Part shown: positions 26,348 to 34,342 of the stretch, one piece after another
Layout of the letters: each line of letters starts with the position of its first letter
Numbering within the stretch: position 1 is the stretch's first letter
Assembly: GCF_016587435.1 (NCBI RefSeq)
Contig: NZ_BNJJ01000006.1
Location: forward strand, 339,225 to 403,224
Length of the DNA: 64,000 nt
Source of the DNA: Dictyobacter formicarum
GTDB taxonomy: Bacteria > Chloroflexota > Ktedonobacteria > Ktedonobacterales > Ktedonobacteraceae
Direction: 5' to 3'
The notes under the pieces: generated by a model
Seen by the model: only the letters and a program-made list of their open reading frames with translations
Databases searched by the model: none
Told to the model about the DNA's origin: nothing
Program-made: the position numbers and the translations under genes

Positions 26348-26387
26348 GCTGGAGGTGCGGGCGAGCATGCTCGCCCGCACCTCCAGC
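26348..26387. repeat. 40-bp perfect palindrome
   Basis: Two 20-base arms with no loop, meeting at GCATGC (26365-26370). The outer arm begins GCTGGAGGTGCGGGCGAGC and mirrors exactly. It lies 14 bases after the cysS stop. It may act as a terminator-like hairpin, though no T-run follows, or as a member of the genome's dispersed GGTGCGG repeat family. Confidence 0.8.
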
Positions 26388-26427
26388 ACACCGCCGTGGT
26401 ATGTTTCCAATAGAAGGAGGACAATCT

Positions 26428-28878
26428 ATGGCATCCTGGTGGCGCAAAAACCTGAACAAAACCGGCGAACTGGGCGGTTTTGTCAACGGTTTCTATTCAC
26501 TCTTGACCCATCGTCGACTCCCCTCAACCAGTGGCACCATTCAAATCACAGGACTACATGACCCGGTTGAAATCATTACGGATCAATATGGTGTTCCCCA
26601 TATCTACGCCAGCAACGATGATGATCTCTATTTCGCGCAAGGCTATATTCACGCCCAGGAACGCCTCTGGCAGATGGACTTGCACCGGCGACTGGGATCT
26701 GGTCGCCTCTCCGAGATATTTGGAGATGTCACCCTGGAGACTGATCGCTTTTGCCGCCGCCTGGGCATGCATCGGGCCGCGGCCGCCGATGTAGCGTCCC
26801 TGCCAGAACAGGACCTGCGCATCCTGGAAGCCTATGCCAGCGGTGTCAACAGCTTTATCAGACGTAATCAAAACAAATTGCCAGTAGAGTTTCGCCTGCT
26901 CAATTATCGGCCCGAACCCTGGAAGCCAGCCGATACGCTCCAATGGGGCAAAGTGCAGGGCTGGACGCTGGGCGGCAACTGGGAAACTGAACTGATTCGC
27001 GCGCGCATCGTCGAGAAGGTAGGAATAGAGTGTGCGGCACAACTAGAGCCGGGCTATGACCCCCAACATCCGCTGATTCTGCCGCCAGGCGTTTCTTATC
27101 AGGGCATTAATCTGGGCCTGCTAGAACAATACCAGCAAATTCAGACCTTGAGCGGCTTTAGCGTGATGGGAGGCAGCAATAACTGGGTGGTGGATGGCAG
27201 CATGACCGAGAGCGGCGCTCCCTTGCTCTGCAATGATCCGCACCTGGGACAGGCCGCGCCGTCGATCTGGTTTGAGTGCCACCTGATCTCAAAAGAGCTG
27301 GACGTCACCGGAGTCACCTTCCCTGGCGCCCCCGGCGTCATCATCGGGCATAATCAACAGATTGCCTGGGGCGTCACCAACGCGGTATCAGATGTACAGG
27401 ATCTGTATGTGGAGAAGTTCAATCCAGAGAATCCACGTCAGTATGAGTTTGCAGGTCAGTGGGAAGAGGCAGAGGTCATACGGGAAGAGATCACGATCAA
27501 AGGACAGGATATGCCTGTCATTGAAGAGGTACGAATTACGCGCCATGGACCGATTATTACCCATATTCCCGCCATCTCACAACCTCAAAGCAGCAAGGGG
27601 CAAACCAATGAGCTACCGCTGGCATTGCGCTGGACTGGCCTGGAATCCAGTACCCTGGTGTCTGCTATCCGAAACCTGAACCGTGCCAGCGACTGGCAGG
27701 AGTTTCATAGCGCATTACGCGACTGGGATGTGCCAGCGCAAAACTTTGTGTATGCCGATCGGGCAGGCAATATCGGCTATGTCATGGCCGGCTATATTCC
27801 CATTCGAGCCCAGGGACAGGCACTGGTGCCGGTGCCTGGCTGGACAGGAGAGTACGAGTGGACCAGCAGGGTTGCCTTTGAAGAACTACCCCAGACCTAT
27901 AACCCGGAACAACATTTTTTGATCACCGCCAATAACCGTGTCATCGATGATGATTATCCTTACTATATCACTCACGAATGGTTGAACGGCTATCGAGCTC
28001 AGCGCATCCAACAAATGCTAACCGAGAAACAAAAAATCACCGTTGAAGATATGTCCACCATTCAAAATGATTATTATTGCCTCCCGGCCATCGAGGTCGT
28101 GCCCTATATACTTCAGCTGGAGGCCGATACGGCGCTCAAGCGTGCGGCCCATGAAATTTTACAGACCTGGGATTATCAGCTCAGCCTCCACAGCATCGGG
28201 GCCAGTCTCTATACCACCTTTATACGCAAGTTGGAGCGCCTGGTGCTGGATGCGCTGCTGGGCAATGACGAAATCCTCATCCAGCAATATCTGGGTAAAA
28301 GCCTGAACGCGCTGGGTACATTCAACGGTTATGCTGGTCGCAACAGGCCATTGCTCCTGCGCCTTCTGCGCGAGCAGCCCGCCAGCTGGTTTGATAACTC
28401 GGTCATTCCCAATGGGCCCAAAACGTGGTCGATCGCGCTGGAGCGCGCCTTTGAGGCAACATTAGAAGATTTGAAAGAGAGACTCGGTAGCAATATTCTG
28501 CGCTGGCAGTATGGAGCCATCCATAAAATAAAGTACACACACCCCTTGGGCGCGGTGAAGGCGTTAGAGGGATTCTTCAATCGTGGTCCCTTCTCTGTTG
28601 GTGGCGATAGCGATACCGTTAATGTCGGCTCCTCCATCATCACCGATCCGGAGAATGTGATGGTAGTGCCTTCTTACCGCCAGATTATTGATTTAGATCA
28701 GTTATCGCGATCGCGTTCAATTCACGCACCAGGTCAATCCGGGTTGCCCGGCAGTAAACACTATGATGACTTTATTGCCCTCTGGCGGACGGGAGAGACA
28801 CATCCTATGCTCTATCTTCGAAAAGAGATCGAAGAGCATACAGAAGGAACACTGCATTTAAATCCCAAAAAGTTGTAA
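26428..28878 (+). CDS. Penicillin acylase family amidohydrolase
   Basis: An N-terminal-nucleophile hydrolase of about 816 residues. The ATG at 26428 has AAGGAGG 7 bases upstream; an upstream frame to 26293 merely runs through the palindrome. The precursor carries alpha chain, spacer and beta chain. The self-cleavage site is GG/SNNWVV, with Ser250 as the predicted nucleophile, and LLCNDPHLG follows. Other signatures are ITDQYGVPHIYASNDDDL and YIHAQERLWQMDLHRR. No signal peptide is visible, so unlike classical penicillin G acylase it may act in the cytoplasm, perhaps on acyl-homoserine lactones or N-acyl amino acids. The substrate is unknown. Confidence 0.88.
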   Translation: MASWWRKNLNKTGELGGFVNGFYSLLTHRRLPSTSGTIQITGLHDPVEIITDQYGVPHIYASNDDDLYFAQGYIHAQERLWQMDLHRRLGSGRLSEIFGDVTLETDRFCRRLGMHRAAAADVASLPEQDLRILEAYASGVNSFIRRNQNKLPVEFRLLNYRPEPWKPADTLQWGKVQGWTLGGNWETELIRARIVEKVGIECAAQLEPGYDPQHPLILPPGVSYQGINLGLLEQYQQIQTLSGFSVMGGSNNWVVDGSMTESGAPLLCNDPHLGQAAPSIWFECHLISKELDVTGVTFPGAPGVIIGHNQQIAWGVTNAVSDVQDLYVEKFNPENPRQYEFAGQWEEAEVIREEITIKGQDMPVIEEVRITRHGPIITHIPAISQPQSSKGQTNELPLALRWTGLESSTLVSAIRNLNRASDWQEFHSALRDWDVPAQNFVYADRAGNIGYVMAGYIPIRAQGQALVPVPGWTGEYEWTSRVAFEELPQTYNPEQHFLITANNRVIDDDYPYYITHEWLNGYRAQRIQQMLTEKQKITVEDMSTIQNDYYCLPAIEVVPYILQLEADTALKRAAHEILQTWDYQLSLHSIGASLYTTFIRKLERLVLDALLGNDEILIQQYLGKSLNALGTFNGYAGRNRPLLLRLLREQPASWFDNSVIPNGPKTWSIALERAFEATLEDLKERLGSNILRWQYGAIHKIKYTHPLGAVKALEGFFNRGPFSVGGDSDTVNVGSSIITDPENVMVVPSYRQIIDLDQLSRSRSIHAPGQSGLPGSKHYDDFIALWRTGETHPMLYLRKEIEEHTEGTLHLNPKKL

Positions 28879-28991
28879 GGGAAAACACTAAACAAAATTT
28901 ACAAATCCGTGATAGTTTCTTGAAATTTCGAGCGTATACTGTTGTCATGTGAAATGCTAGAGTGAGTCACAGGCTCTACGTCACTTGATAC

Positions 28992-29028
28992 GAGGCTTGT
29001 CCGCATGTGCAAGCCTCATCATTTTTTT
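28992..29028 (+). terminator. Intrinsic terminator
   Basis: GAGGCTTG (28992-28999) and CAAGCCTC (29010-29017) form an 8-bp stem followed by a T7 run. It is about 115 bases after the acylase stop, with a small potential stem (AGTGA/TCACT) between. It may end the acylase transcript. Confidence 0.7.
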
Positions 29029-29190
29029 GGCTCCGCATCTCTTTCCTTCCCAATAAAACTTCGCCCGTCTTTAATCACATTATCATGTTGGCATTTTATA
29101 AACAAAAGGTGTAGATTTTCAGAGTGTGTCTGAAGTCTATCACGATGGGAAGCAAACCGCCCCCGTACGGGCGGGCGCCTGCGCGCCCGC

Positions 29191-29257
29191 ACCTGTTTTA
29201 ATGAGTGGTGCAGAAAATGTGTTGTGCACATTTTCTGCACCACTCATTAAAACAGGT
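29191..29257. repeat. Inverted repeat with 31-bp perfect arms
   Basis: Left arm 29191-29221 and right arm 29227-29257 are exact inverted copies with only a 5-base loop (TTGTG). The arm contains ATGAGTGGTGCAGAAAATGTG. This is far longer than a normal terminator and not GC-rich. It sits directly against a GC-rich hairpin block of the genome's repeat family. Confidence 0.85.
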
Positions 29258-29380
29258 TTGAGCTCCGAAGGAGCGTAGTGTTAGGGGCCGAAGGCGCAAA
29301 AAGTCTGACTTTCAGACACTCTCTCAGAGCGACAGGGCTATTGTCAATACACATACATAAAAGAGGGATATAACATTCAT

Positions 29381-30544
29381 ATGCAAGAGAAAAGACTCTC
29401 CATAGCTCCATCTCCTGGTTGGATATTGTTACCATTACGGCTATTTCTTGGCATTACATTCATTTATGCGGGCATACAAAAGCTGGCTGACCCACAGTTC
29501 TTTGATCCTCAGAAAGCTGGCTATATTGGCAAGCAGCTGGCGGGATATGCGACGGCATCGCCGTTGAAAGATTTTTTGCTGCATGTAGCGGTTCCGCATG
29601 CCCAGTTCTTCGGTTTTCTGGTCGCTTTCGGAGAGGTTGCTATGGGGGCTGGCGCATTGCTTGGCCTGCTGATGCGCCCGGCTGCCTTCTTTGGCGCGCT
29701 ACTCAGCCTGGTCTTTTTTCTCTCAGCCACCTGGCGTGTCTATCCCTACTTCTTTGGCTCTGATATCGTTTTTGTCTTCGCCTGGTTAACCCTCTTGCTC
29801 AATGGCCCTTCCCATACAGGCCTGCCTACCATTGACGAAAGCCTATTCGCACCCGTATTACGGACCGCCAATTCACAGCAGCGGTCTCCGGCACTCACCC
29901 GGCTGGCAATGCTTATAATAGGCATCAGGCCGCTGGCAGAACCGGTTACACCGGCCCGGAACACGCCACAGCATCAGGGTCCCAGGCGAGCCACCATTCA
30001 ACAGACAAGAAGTACACGCCGTGGTTTTCTGATGGGACTGGTTACAGGTGGCATAGGTGCTTTCGGGCTGGCAGCCGTCGCCATGGCCGCGCGTATTTTA
30101 AACACTCAGACACAGGCAGCTTCCCCTATTACACAGCAGCCAACGGCCATTGCGACACAGCCACCCACGCCTTCCCAGGGTGACGATGGCAATCAGGCCA
30201 CGCCAACGCCAGCATCCACGGATGCCCCAGCAGGAAACAAAATCGCCCAGGTCAATGCGGTACCGAACAATAGCAGTGTGCCATTTACTATCAACAGTAG
30301 CGGTGAGGCCGGTATGCTGATTCGCCTGCCCAGTGGTAAATTTGTAGCCTATGATCTACGTTGCACCCACGCAGGCTGCCAGGTAGATTATGATCCACAA
30401 CAGCACCTCCTCGTCTGCCCATGCCATGGCGCCGAATTTGACCCGGCCCAGCAGGCCAATCCCGTTATGGGTCCAGCTGAAACCCCATTAACCCCGGTGA
30501 CCATCCATATCGATAGCACCACCGGCACTATAACGCAGGTATAG
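29381..30544 (+). CDS. DoxD-like membrane domain fused to a Rieske iron-sulfur domain
   Basis: A 387-residue two-part protein. Residues 1-150 form a four-helix DoxX/DoxD membrane domain with the run RLFLGITFIYAGIQKLADP and a later helix FGEVAMGAGALLGLL, as in the small subunit of thiosulfate:quinone oxidoreductase. After a linker, residues 213-240 read TRRGFLMG plus a hydrophobic helix, like a twin-arginine anchor. A Pro/Thr-rich hinge (245-285) follows. A Rieske domain (290-387) has ligands C328, H330, C346 and H349 and a disulfide pair C333-C348 (CTHAGC; CPCHGAEF). The Rieske part probably faces outward and takes electrons from the quinone-linked membrane part. AGAGGGA precedes the ATG. Confidence 0.8.
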   Translation: MQEKRLSIAPSPGWILLPLRLFLGITFIYAGIQKLADPQFFDPQKAGYIGKQLAGYATASPLKDFLLHVAVPHAQFFGFLVAFGEVAMGAGALLGLLMRPAAFFGALLSLVFFLSATWRVYPYFFGSDIVFVFAWLTLLLNGPSHTGLPTIDESLFAPVLRTANSQQRSPALTRLAMLIIGIRPLAEPVTPARNTPQHQGPRRATIQQTRSTRRGFLMGLVTGGIGAFGLAAVAMAARILNTQTQAASPITQQPTAIATQPPTPSQGDDGNQATPTPASTDAPAGNKIAQVNAVPNNSSVPFTINSSGEAGMLIRLPSGKFVAYDLRCTHAGCQVDYDPQQHLLVCPCHGAEFDPAQQANPVMGPAETPLTPVTIHIDSTTGTITQV

Positions 30545-30621
30545 CGACCTGAAACTAATACTGCTCCACTGGCTATTCTAGCCTATAGAGGCATACATAT
30601 CCCGTTGCAGCAGCTATAATA

Positions 30622-30667
30622 AGAGAGATTAGTCAATGCTTTTCACGTGGCTAATCTCTCTTTTTTG
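30622..30667 (+). terminator. Intrinsic terminator
   Basis: AGAGAGATTAG (30622-30632) and CTAATCTCTCT (30651-30661) form an 11-bp stem with an 18-base loop followed by a T-run. It ends the DoxD-Rieske transcript. Confidence 0.85.
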
Positions 30668-30718
30668 GGGGCAATACACATATATTCTGGTCAGTTCGGT
30701 AAAAAGCCTCTTTTTCTC

Positions 30719-30766
30719 TTGACAATAACATAGCATCTAGCTATACTTTCTATAGCAAATAGTTAT
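30719..30766 (+). promoter_or_regulatory. Promoter with two tandem operator-like palindromes
   Basis: Consensus TTGACA (30719-30724), a 17-base spacer and TATACT (30742-30747). A dyad ATAGC-ATCTA-GCTAT covers 30730-30744, overlapping the -10 box. A related half-matched copy ATAGC-AAATA-GTTAT covers 30752-30766, just before the start codon. The copies are 22 bases apart, two helical turns. This layout strongly suggests autorepression by the XRE protein encoded immediately downstream. Confidence 0.65.
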
Positions 30767-30775
30767 GAGGTAAGC

Positions 30776-31258
30776 ATGAATCTAGCGGAGAAGATTAAAC
30801 ATTTACGTGAAGTAGAAGGCGAATTGAGAGGGTTTAATCGCCCGATGACGCAAATGGAAGTCGTTAAAACAATGCATCAAGAGTTGGGGGTCAGCATAAG
30901 TCAGGCCTATCTATCCCAACTCGAGAGCTCAAAGCGACTGCATCTGACGGCATCGAGCCGGGATCTCCTGGCGCGCTTTTTTAAAGTTCATCCAGGCTAT
31001 CTTGTGAGCGATCCGCCGGATTATAGCACTGACCTACTCACCGAGGTCGGTCAGGAAAGTGACCGTCTGGGGACATGGTTGATAGCCAATGCAGCTGAAT
31101 GGCGCCGCGAACCAGTATTGAGTGAGCTATTACAATTGCTCGCCGAAGTTGAAGAGCCAAGACGCTACCTGGCGGTCTTTCGTACATTTATGGAGCTCTC
31201 AATTGAAGAGCTGGAAGCAATTATCGATGCCCTGGATATGCAAGAGGAAGCCGAATAA
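30776..31258 (+). CDS. XRE-family helix-turn-helix regulator
   Basis: A 160-residue cytoplasmic DNA-binding protein. The N-terminal helix-turn-helix spans about residues 3-75: LAEKIKHLREVEG, then MTQMEVVKTMHQEL, then SISQAYLSQLESSKRL, a typical XRE recognition region. The C-terminal 80 residues are acidic and helical, ending LSIEELEAIIDALDMQEEAE, and likely dimerise. It has an excellent promoter with two operator-like palindromes and thus probably controls itself. It is upstream of the flotillin operon by 168 bases and may regulate it as well; that is inference. Confidence 0.85.
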   Translation: MNLAEKIKHLREVEGELRGFNRPMTQMEVVKTMHQELGVSISQAYLSQLESSKRLHLTASSRDLLARFFKVHPGYLVSDPPDYSTDLLTEVGQESDRLGTWLIANAAEWRREPVLSELLQLLAEVEEPRRYLAVFRTFMELSIEELEAIIDALDMQEEAE

Positions 31259-31377
31259 AGCCGATTGTATTTTCTATCTTTTACCCCGTCTATATATATG
31301 GGGTAACGCTTGATAGTGAATGCCCCCGGCAAAGGGTTCAAGCATACAATGTGGAGACTTTGATGAGAGTTTTATCA

Positions 31378-31400
31378 CACATTGCCTGTTTAGCAATGTG
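31378..31400 (+). promoter_or_regulatory. Hairpin just before the flotillin operon start
   Basis: CACATTGC (31378-31385) and GCAATGTG (31393-31400) pair with a 7-base loop, 12 bases upstream of the AAGGAG ribosome site of the first gene. A second stem TTACCCC/GGGGTAA lies about 100 bases upstream. It could be a leader attenuator or an operator. Confidence 0.4.
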
Positions 31401-31426
31401 CCAGCCAAAAACAAGAAGGAGAGGCA

Positions 31427-31765
31427 ATGGCTCCGCGACAATTTGAGCTCCATAGCCAGCATGGCTATGATCAACATTGGCATGGACGACATCCACTCCT
31501 GCAACGTCATCCAGTGCTAGTCTCACTTTGCTTAATCAGTAGCGCATTGCTACTCGCTATGGTTAGTTATTTCGCCGACACGCTATTTCCTGTCCTGGCA
31601 TTTATCGGGGCGTCACCAACACTCCCTTGCCTCTTATTGGCATGGGTATTAGGGACATGCGGTATACTCACCAGCATCATCAACATCATTGAACATGTTG
31701 AGCAGCGAAGAGCATACGTCATAGTATCTCCAAATCTAAAGGAGCAGCGCTATGATCGCAACTGA
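31427..31765 (+). CDS. Small two-helix membrane protein with a His-rich N-terminus
   Basis: I do not recognise a family. The 112-residue product starts MAPRQFELHSQHGYDQHWHG, a histidine-rich tail. Two hydrophobic segments follow, near residues 30-52 and 58-85, then a polar C-terminus. AAGGAG lies 6-7 bases before the ATG. Its last 14 bases overlap the start of the NfeD-like gene, so the two are translated from one message. It probably sits in the membrane with the NfeD-like and flotillin proteins; any role is inferred from context only. Confidence 0.68.
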   Translation: MAPRQFELHSQHGYDQHWHGRHPLLQRHPVLVSLCLISSALLLAMVSYFADTLFPVLAFIGASPTLPCLLLAWVLGTCGILTSIINIIEHVEQRRAYVIVSPNLKEQRYDRN

Positions 31766-32510
31766 TCAGCTTTCACTATTGTTTATTGGCTGTTTTCTAC
31801 TTGGCATCCTTTACCTGCTCGTCACAGCACTGTTCGGTAACCTGGGCCATCATGGACAAGGCGCCGGTCACCATGCCCATCATTTCCATATTGAAGGACA
31901 TTCACATGCAGGTCACCACGGTGCCCATCATACCTCTGATGGAAACAAAGAGGGAAACAATTTCTCACTTTTTAGTATTCTCAATCCAACCAGTATTGTA
32001 CTTTTTTTGATCGGCTTTGGCTTCTTTGGCTATACCTTTCATACGACCACCAACTTTCGCATGTCAATCGTCCTGGGGCTCGCCTGCGTAAGCGGGGTAA
32101 TTGTGGCCATCCTGTTACTCATGATGTTTTCGCGTATGCTGGGCGGCAGCGAAGCAGCTACCGTACAGGATGTGTCCGACCGTACAGGTCTGCTTGGCAA
32201 GGTCAGCATTACCATTCAGGAAAACGGACTGGGAGAAATCCTATACATTTCTCCTGGCGGTATGCGTAAGAGTATTCCGGCACGCAGCATCGATAATCGT
32301 CGTTTGGAACGCGACCAGGAAGTGGTGGTTGTCAATTACCAGCATGGTATCGCTGAGGTTGATACCTGGGACCACTTTGTGAACCAGGAGGATTCAGCGA
32401 GTCTGCTACAACCCGAAGCCGATGATATGGCCACACTACGCGCACTCCTTGAGGAACCCAATAAAAATGACTCTGAATACATTATGCGTAATAACACGAA
32501 AAAGGAGTAA
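31752..32510 (+). CDS. NfeD-like membrane protein with a His-rich loop
   Basis: A 252-residue partner-type protein for flotillins. An N-terminal hydrophobic helix (8-28) is followed by a loop with 13 histidines between residues 33 and 60 (GHHGQGAGHHAHHFH part). Two further helices follow (about 80-100 and 105-130). A C-terminal soluble strand-rich domain runs from about 140 (TGLLGKVSITIQENGLGEI) and resembles the OB-fold of NfeD proteins. The His run may bind zinc, nickel or copper. It overlaps the upstream gene by 14 bases and ends 6 bases before the flotillin gene. Confidence 0.75.
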   Translation: MIATDQLSLLFIGCFLLGILYLLVTALFGNLGHHGQGAGHHAHHFHIEGHSHAGHHGAHHTSDGNKEGNNFSLFSILNPTSIVLFLIGFGFFGYTFHTTTNFRMSIVLGLACVSGVIVAILLLMMFSRMLGGSEAATVQDVSDRTGLLGKVSITIQENGLGEILYISPGGMRKSIPARSIDNRRLERDQEVVVVNYQHGIAEVDTWDHFVNQEDSASLLQPEADDMATLRALLEEPNKNDSEYIMRNNTKKE

Positions 32511-32516
32511 ATTATT

Positions 32517-34067
32517 ATGAGTCTGTTAGCTCTTATTGGCATTGGTATAGTTGCCTTTTTGCTCATCGTGATCATCTTCGTGCGCGTATGGGGTGCCCTG
32601 TTACGGAAAGTTGGCCCCAACCAGGCACTGATAGTTTATGGGCAGGGTGGCACGCATGTGATTACAGGAGGAGCCAAACTGGTTATTCCTCTGTTCAATC
32701 GCGCGCAAGAGTTCTCTCTGGAATTGATGTCCTTTGATGTCGCACCACGCCAGGCCCTCTACACCACCCAGGGTGTAGCCGTCAATGTAGAGGCCGTCAC
32801 CCAGATTAAAGTGCGCTCAGATGACGAGAGCATTCGTACCGCGGCTGAACAGTTCCTGAGCAAATCGCAGGAGGATCGCGAGAATCTGATCCGCCTGGTA
32901 ATGGAAGGCCATCTACGTGGGATCGTCGGTCAGTTGACCGTTGAGGATCTGGTGAAAGATCCTGAGAGCGTCGGCGGAAAAATGCTGCGTACCGTCACAC
33001 CTGATATGCAAAAAATGGGATTGGAAGTTATCTCCTTCACCATTAAAGATGTCCGTGACGAAAACGATTATATCGCCAACATGGGTCGTCCACAGATTGC
33101 ACAGATCCGTAAGCAGGCCGATATCGCTGCGGCTCTGGCTCAACGCGATACGCAGATTCAGCAGGCCAATGCCTCTCGTGAGGCCGCCGTTGCTCGTGCC
33201 CTGGCCGATCAAGAGCGTGTAAAAGCCGAAGCCGAATCGCTGGCATTGCAGGCAGAGTCTCAGAGAAACCTCGCTCTGAAAAAGGCCTCCTTCGATGCTG
33301 AAATCAAGAAACAACAGGCAAGCGCCGACAAAGCCTATGATATTCAATCCAATGTGACGCAGCAGCAGGTCGTGGCCGAGGCTGTGCGTGTTACCGAGGT
33401 TGAGAAAAACGCCCAGATCAAAGTGCAACAGGCTGAAATCCAGCGCCGTGAACTGGAACTGCAAGCAACCATCCAAAAAGCTGCCGAGGCCGAGCGCCGC
33501 CGTATTGAGACGGTCGCTGAAGCTGAGAGACAGCGCCTGATCCTGGAAGCGCAAGGTCAGGCGGATGCATCTAAGGCTCGCGGTCTTGGTGAGGCGGACG
33601 CTAACCGCGCCCGCGGTCTTGCCGATGCCGAAGTTATTCGTGCCCGTGGTCTCGCTGAAGCTGAAGTTATCCGTGCGAAAGGTGAAGCCGAAGCGGACGC
33701 GATGAAAGTCAAAGCGGCCGCGTTCCATGAATACAACCAGGCTGCGGTACTGGATAAACTACTCACCGGTATGCCAGAGATCGTTCGCGCGATTGCTGAG
33801 CCACTGGGCAAAGTTGATAAGGTCACCATTGTCTCTACTGGCAGTGATAGCAGTCACAACGGTGTTGGTGCCAGTCGCTTAACTGGTGATATCATGAATA
33901 TGGTAGCTCAGGTGCCTGCCCTCTTCGAGTTGCTGAGCGGTACCCGCATTGGTGACCTGATGAGCAATGTGCCTGCGCTCCGTCACGAAGATAACGTCAA
34001 CGAGACAGATGCGAATGCTCGTGCTAATGGTACCGGCGCAGTTGAGTCTGCCCGTAGCAAAAATTAG
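32517..34067 (+). CDS. Flotillin-like SPFH protein
   Basis: A 516-residue membrane-raft scaffold protein. An N-terminal hydrophobic helix (3-26) anchors it. The SPFH/band-7 domain runs about residues 30-200 (VGPNQALIVYGQGGTHVIT, FDVAPRQALYTTQGVAVNVEAV). A long coiled coil (about 205-400) with repeated Arg-Gly-Leu and Ala-Glu-Ala units (ADAEVIRARGLAEAEVIRAK) follows. The end is Gly/Ser-rich and polar. The NfeD-like gene directly upstream matches the NfeD-flotillin pairing of Bacillus YuaF-FloT. AAGGAG lies 9 bases before the ATG. Later, pspA lies 275 bases downstream, so the region suits membrane stress. Confidence 0.9.
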   Translation: MSLLALIGIGIVAFLLIVIIFVRVWGALLRKVGPNQALIVYGQGGTHVITGGAKLVIPLFNRAQEFSLELMSFDVAPRQALYTTQGVAVNVEAVTQIKVRSDDESIRTAAEQFLSKSQEDRENLIRLVMEGHLRGIVGQLTVEDLVKDPESVGGKMLRTVTPDMQKMGLEVISFTIKDVRDENDYIANMGRPQIAQIRKQADIAAALAQRDTQIQQANASREAAVARALADQERVKAEAESLALQAESQRNLALKKASFDAEIKKQQASADKAYDIQSNVTQQQVVAEAVRVTEVEKNAQIKVQQAEIQRRELELQATIQKAAEAERRRIETVAEAERQRLILEAQGQADASKARGLGEADANRARGLADAEVIRARGLAEAEVIRAKGEAEADAMKVKAAAFHEYNQAAVLDKLLTGMPEIVRAIAEPLGKVDKVTIVSTGSDSSHNGVGASRLTGDIMNMVAQVPALFELLSGTRIGDLMSNVPALRHEDNVNETDANARANGTGAVESARSKN

Positions 34068-34135
34068 TACCATCTATAGTGACACCGAATATTGGAACGG
34101 CGGTAAACCGCTCAGTTGATTGAATAACAGGACCA

Positions 34136-34164
34136 GGGGGCGCATGTTAGCAACATGCACCTCC
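34136..34164. repeat. Intergenic hairpin repeat (GGGGGCGC / CACCTCCC type)
   Basis: GCATGTT and AACATGC form a 7-bp stem around AGC, extended by GGGGG/CCTCCC outer pairing with one mismatch and one G-U pair. It lies 70 bases after the flotillin stop and could double as its terminator, though no T-run follows. Confidence 0.6.
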
Positions 34165-34235
34165 CGGCTCTCCTGAAATATAAAATTAAGGTTTTTGAAC
34201 ATCATCGGAAAAGCGGGGATGCAAGGGGTGGCGAG

Positions 34236-34319
34236 AAATCGGCCGCAAGGGCCGAACCTACGACGGGTGGGCGTTTTCGTGCGGCGAGGCAAATCGGCCG
34301 CAAGGGCCGAACCTACGAC
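34236..34319. repeat. Duplicated 29-bp hairpin element
   Basis: A 29-base unit occurs exactly twice, at 34236-34264 and 34291-34319, with a period of 55 bases. Each contains a TCGGCC-GCAAG-GGCCGA hairpin and ends ACCTACGAC. GCGTTTTCG and GTGCGGC lie between the copies, as in the 24548 element. Confidence 0.75.
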
Positions 34320-34342
34320 AATATGATTAATGGAGAGAGCCT

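Larger units (their letters stand above)
28879..29380. other. Gene-free region with strong hairpins
   Basis: About 500 bases between the acylase and the DoxD-Rieske gene. It holds a terminator (28992-29028), a GC-rich palindromic block around 29158-29190 (GGGCGC/GCGCCC cores) and a very long hairpin (29191-29257). Small frames on both strands lack ribosome sites. Confidence 0.5.

Noticed and set aside
29019..29435. Two short leftward frames between the acylase and DoxD-Rieske genes
   Set aside because: They run through hairpin repeats and the rightward gene start, with no ribosome sites.
32913..33728. 271-codon leftward frame opposite flotillin
   Set aside because: Leu/Phe/Gly-rich translation mirrors the flotillin coiled-coil codons; no start context.
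34236..34319. Possible CRISPR-like repeat pair
   Set aside because: Only two copies, a 26-base interval that itself resembles the repeat family, and no cas genes.
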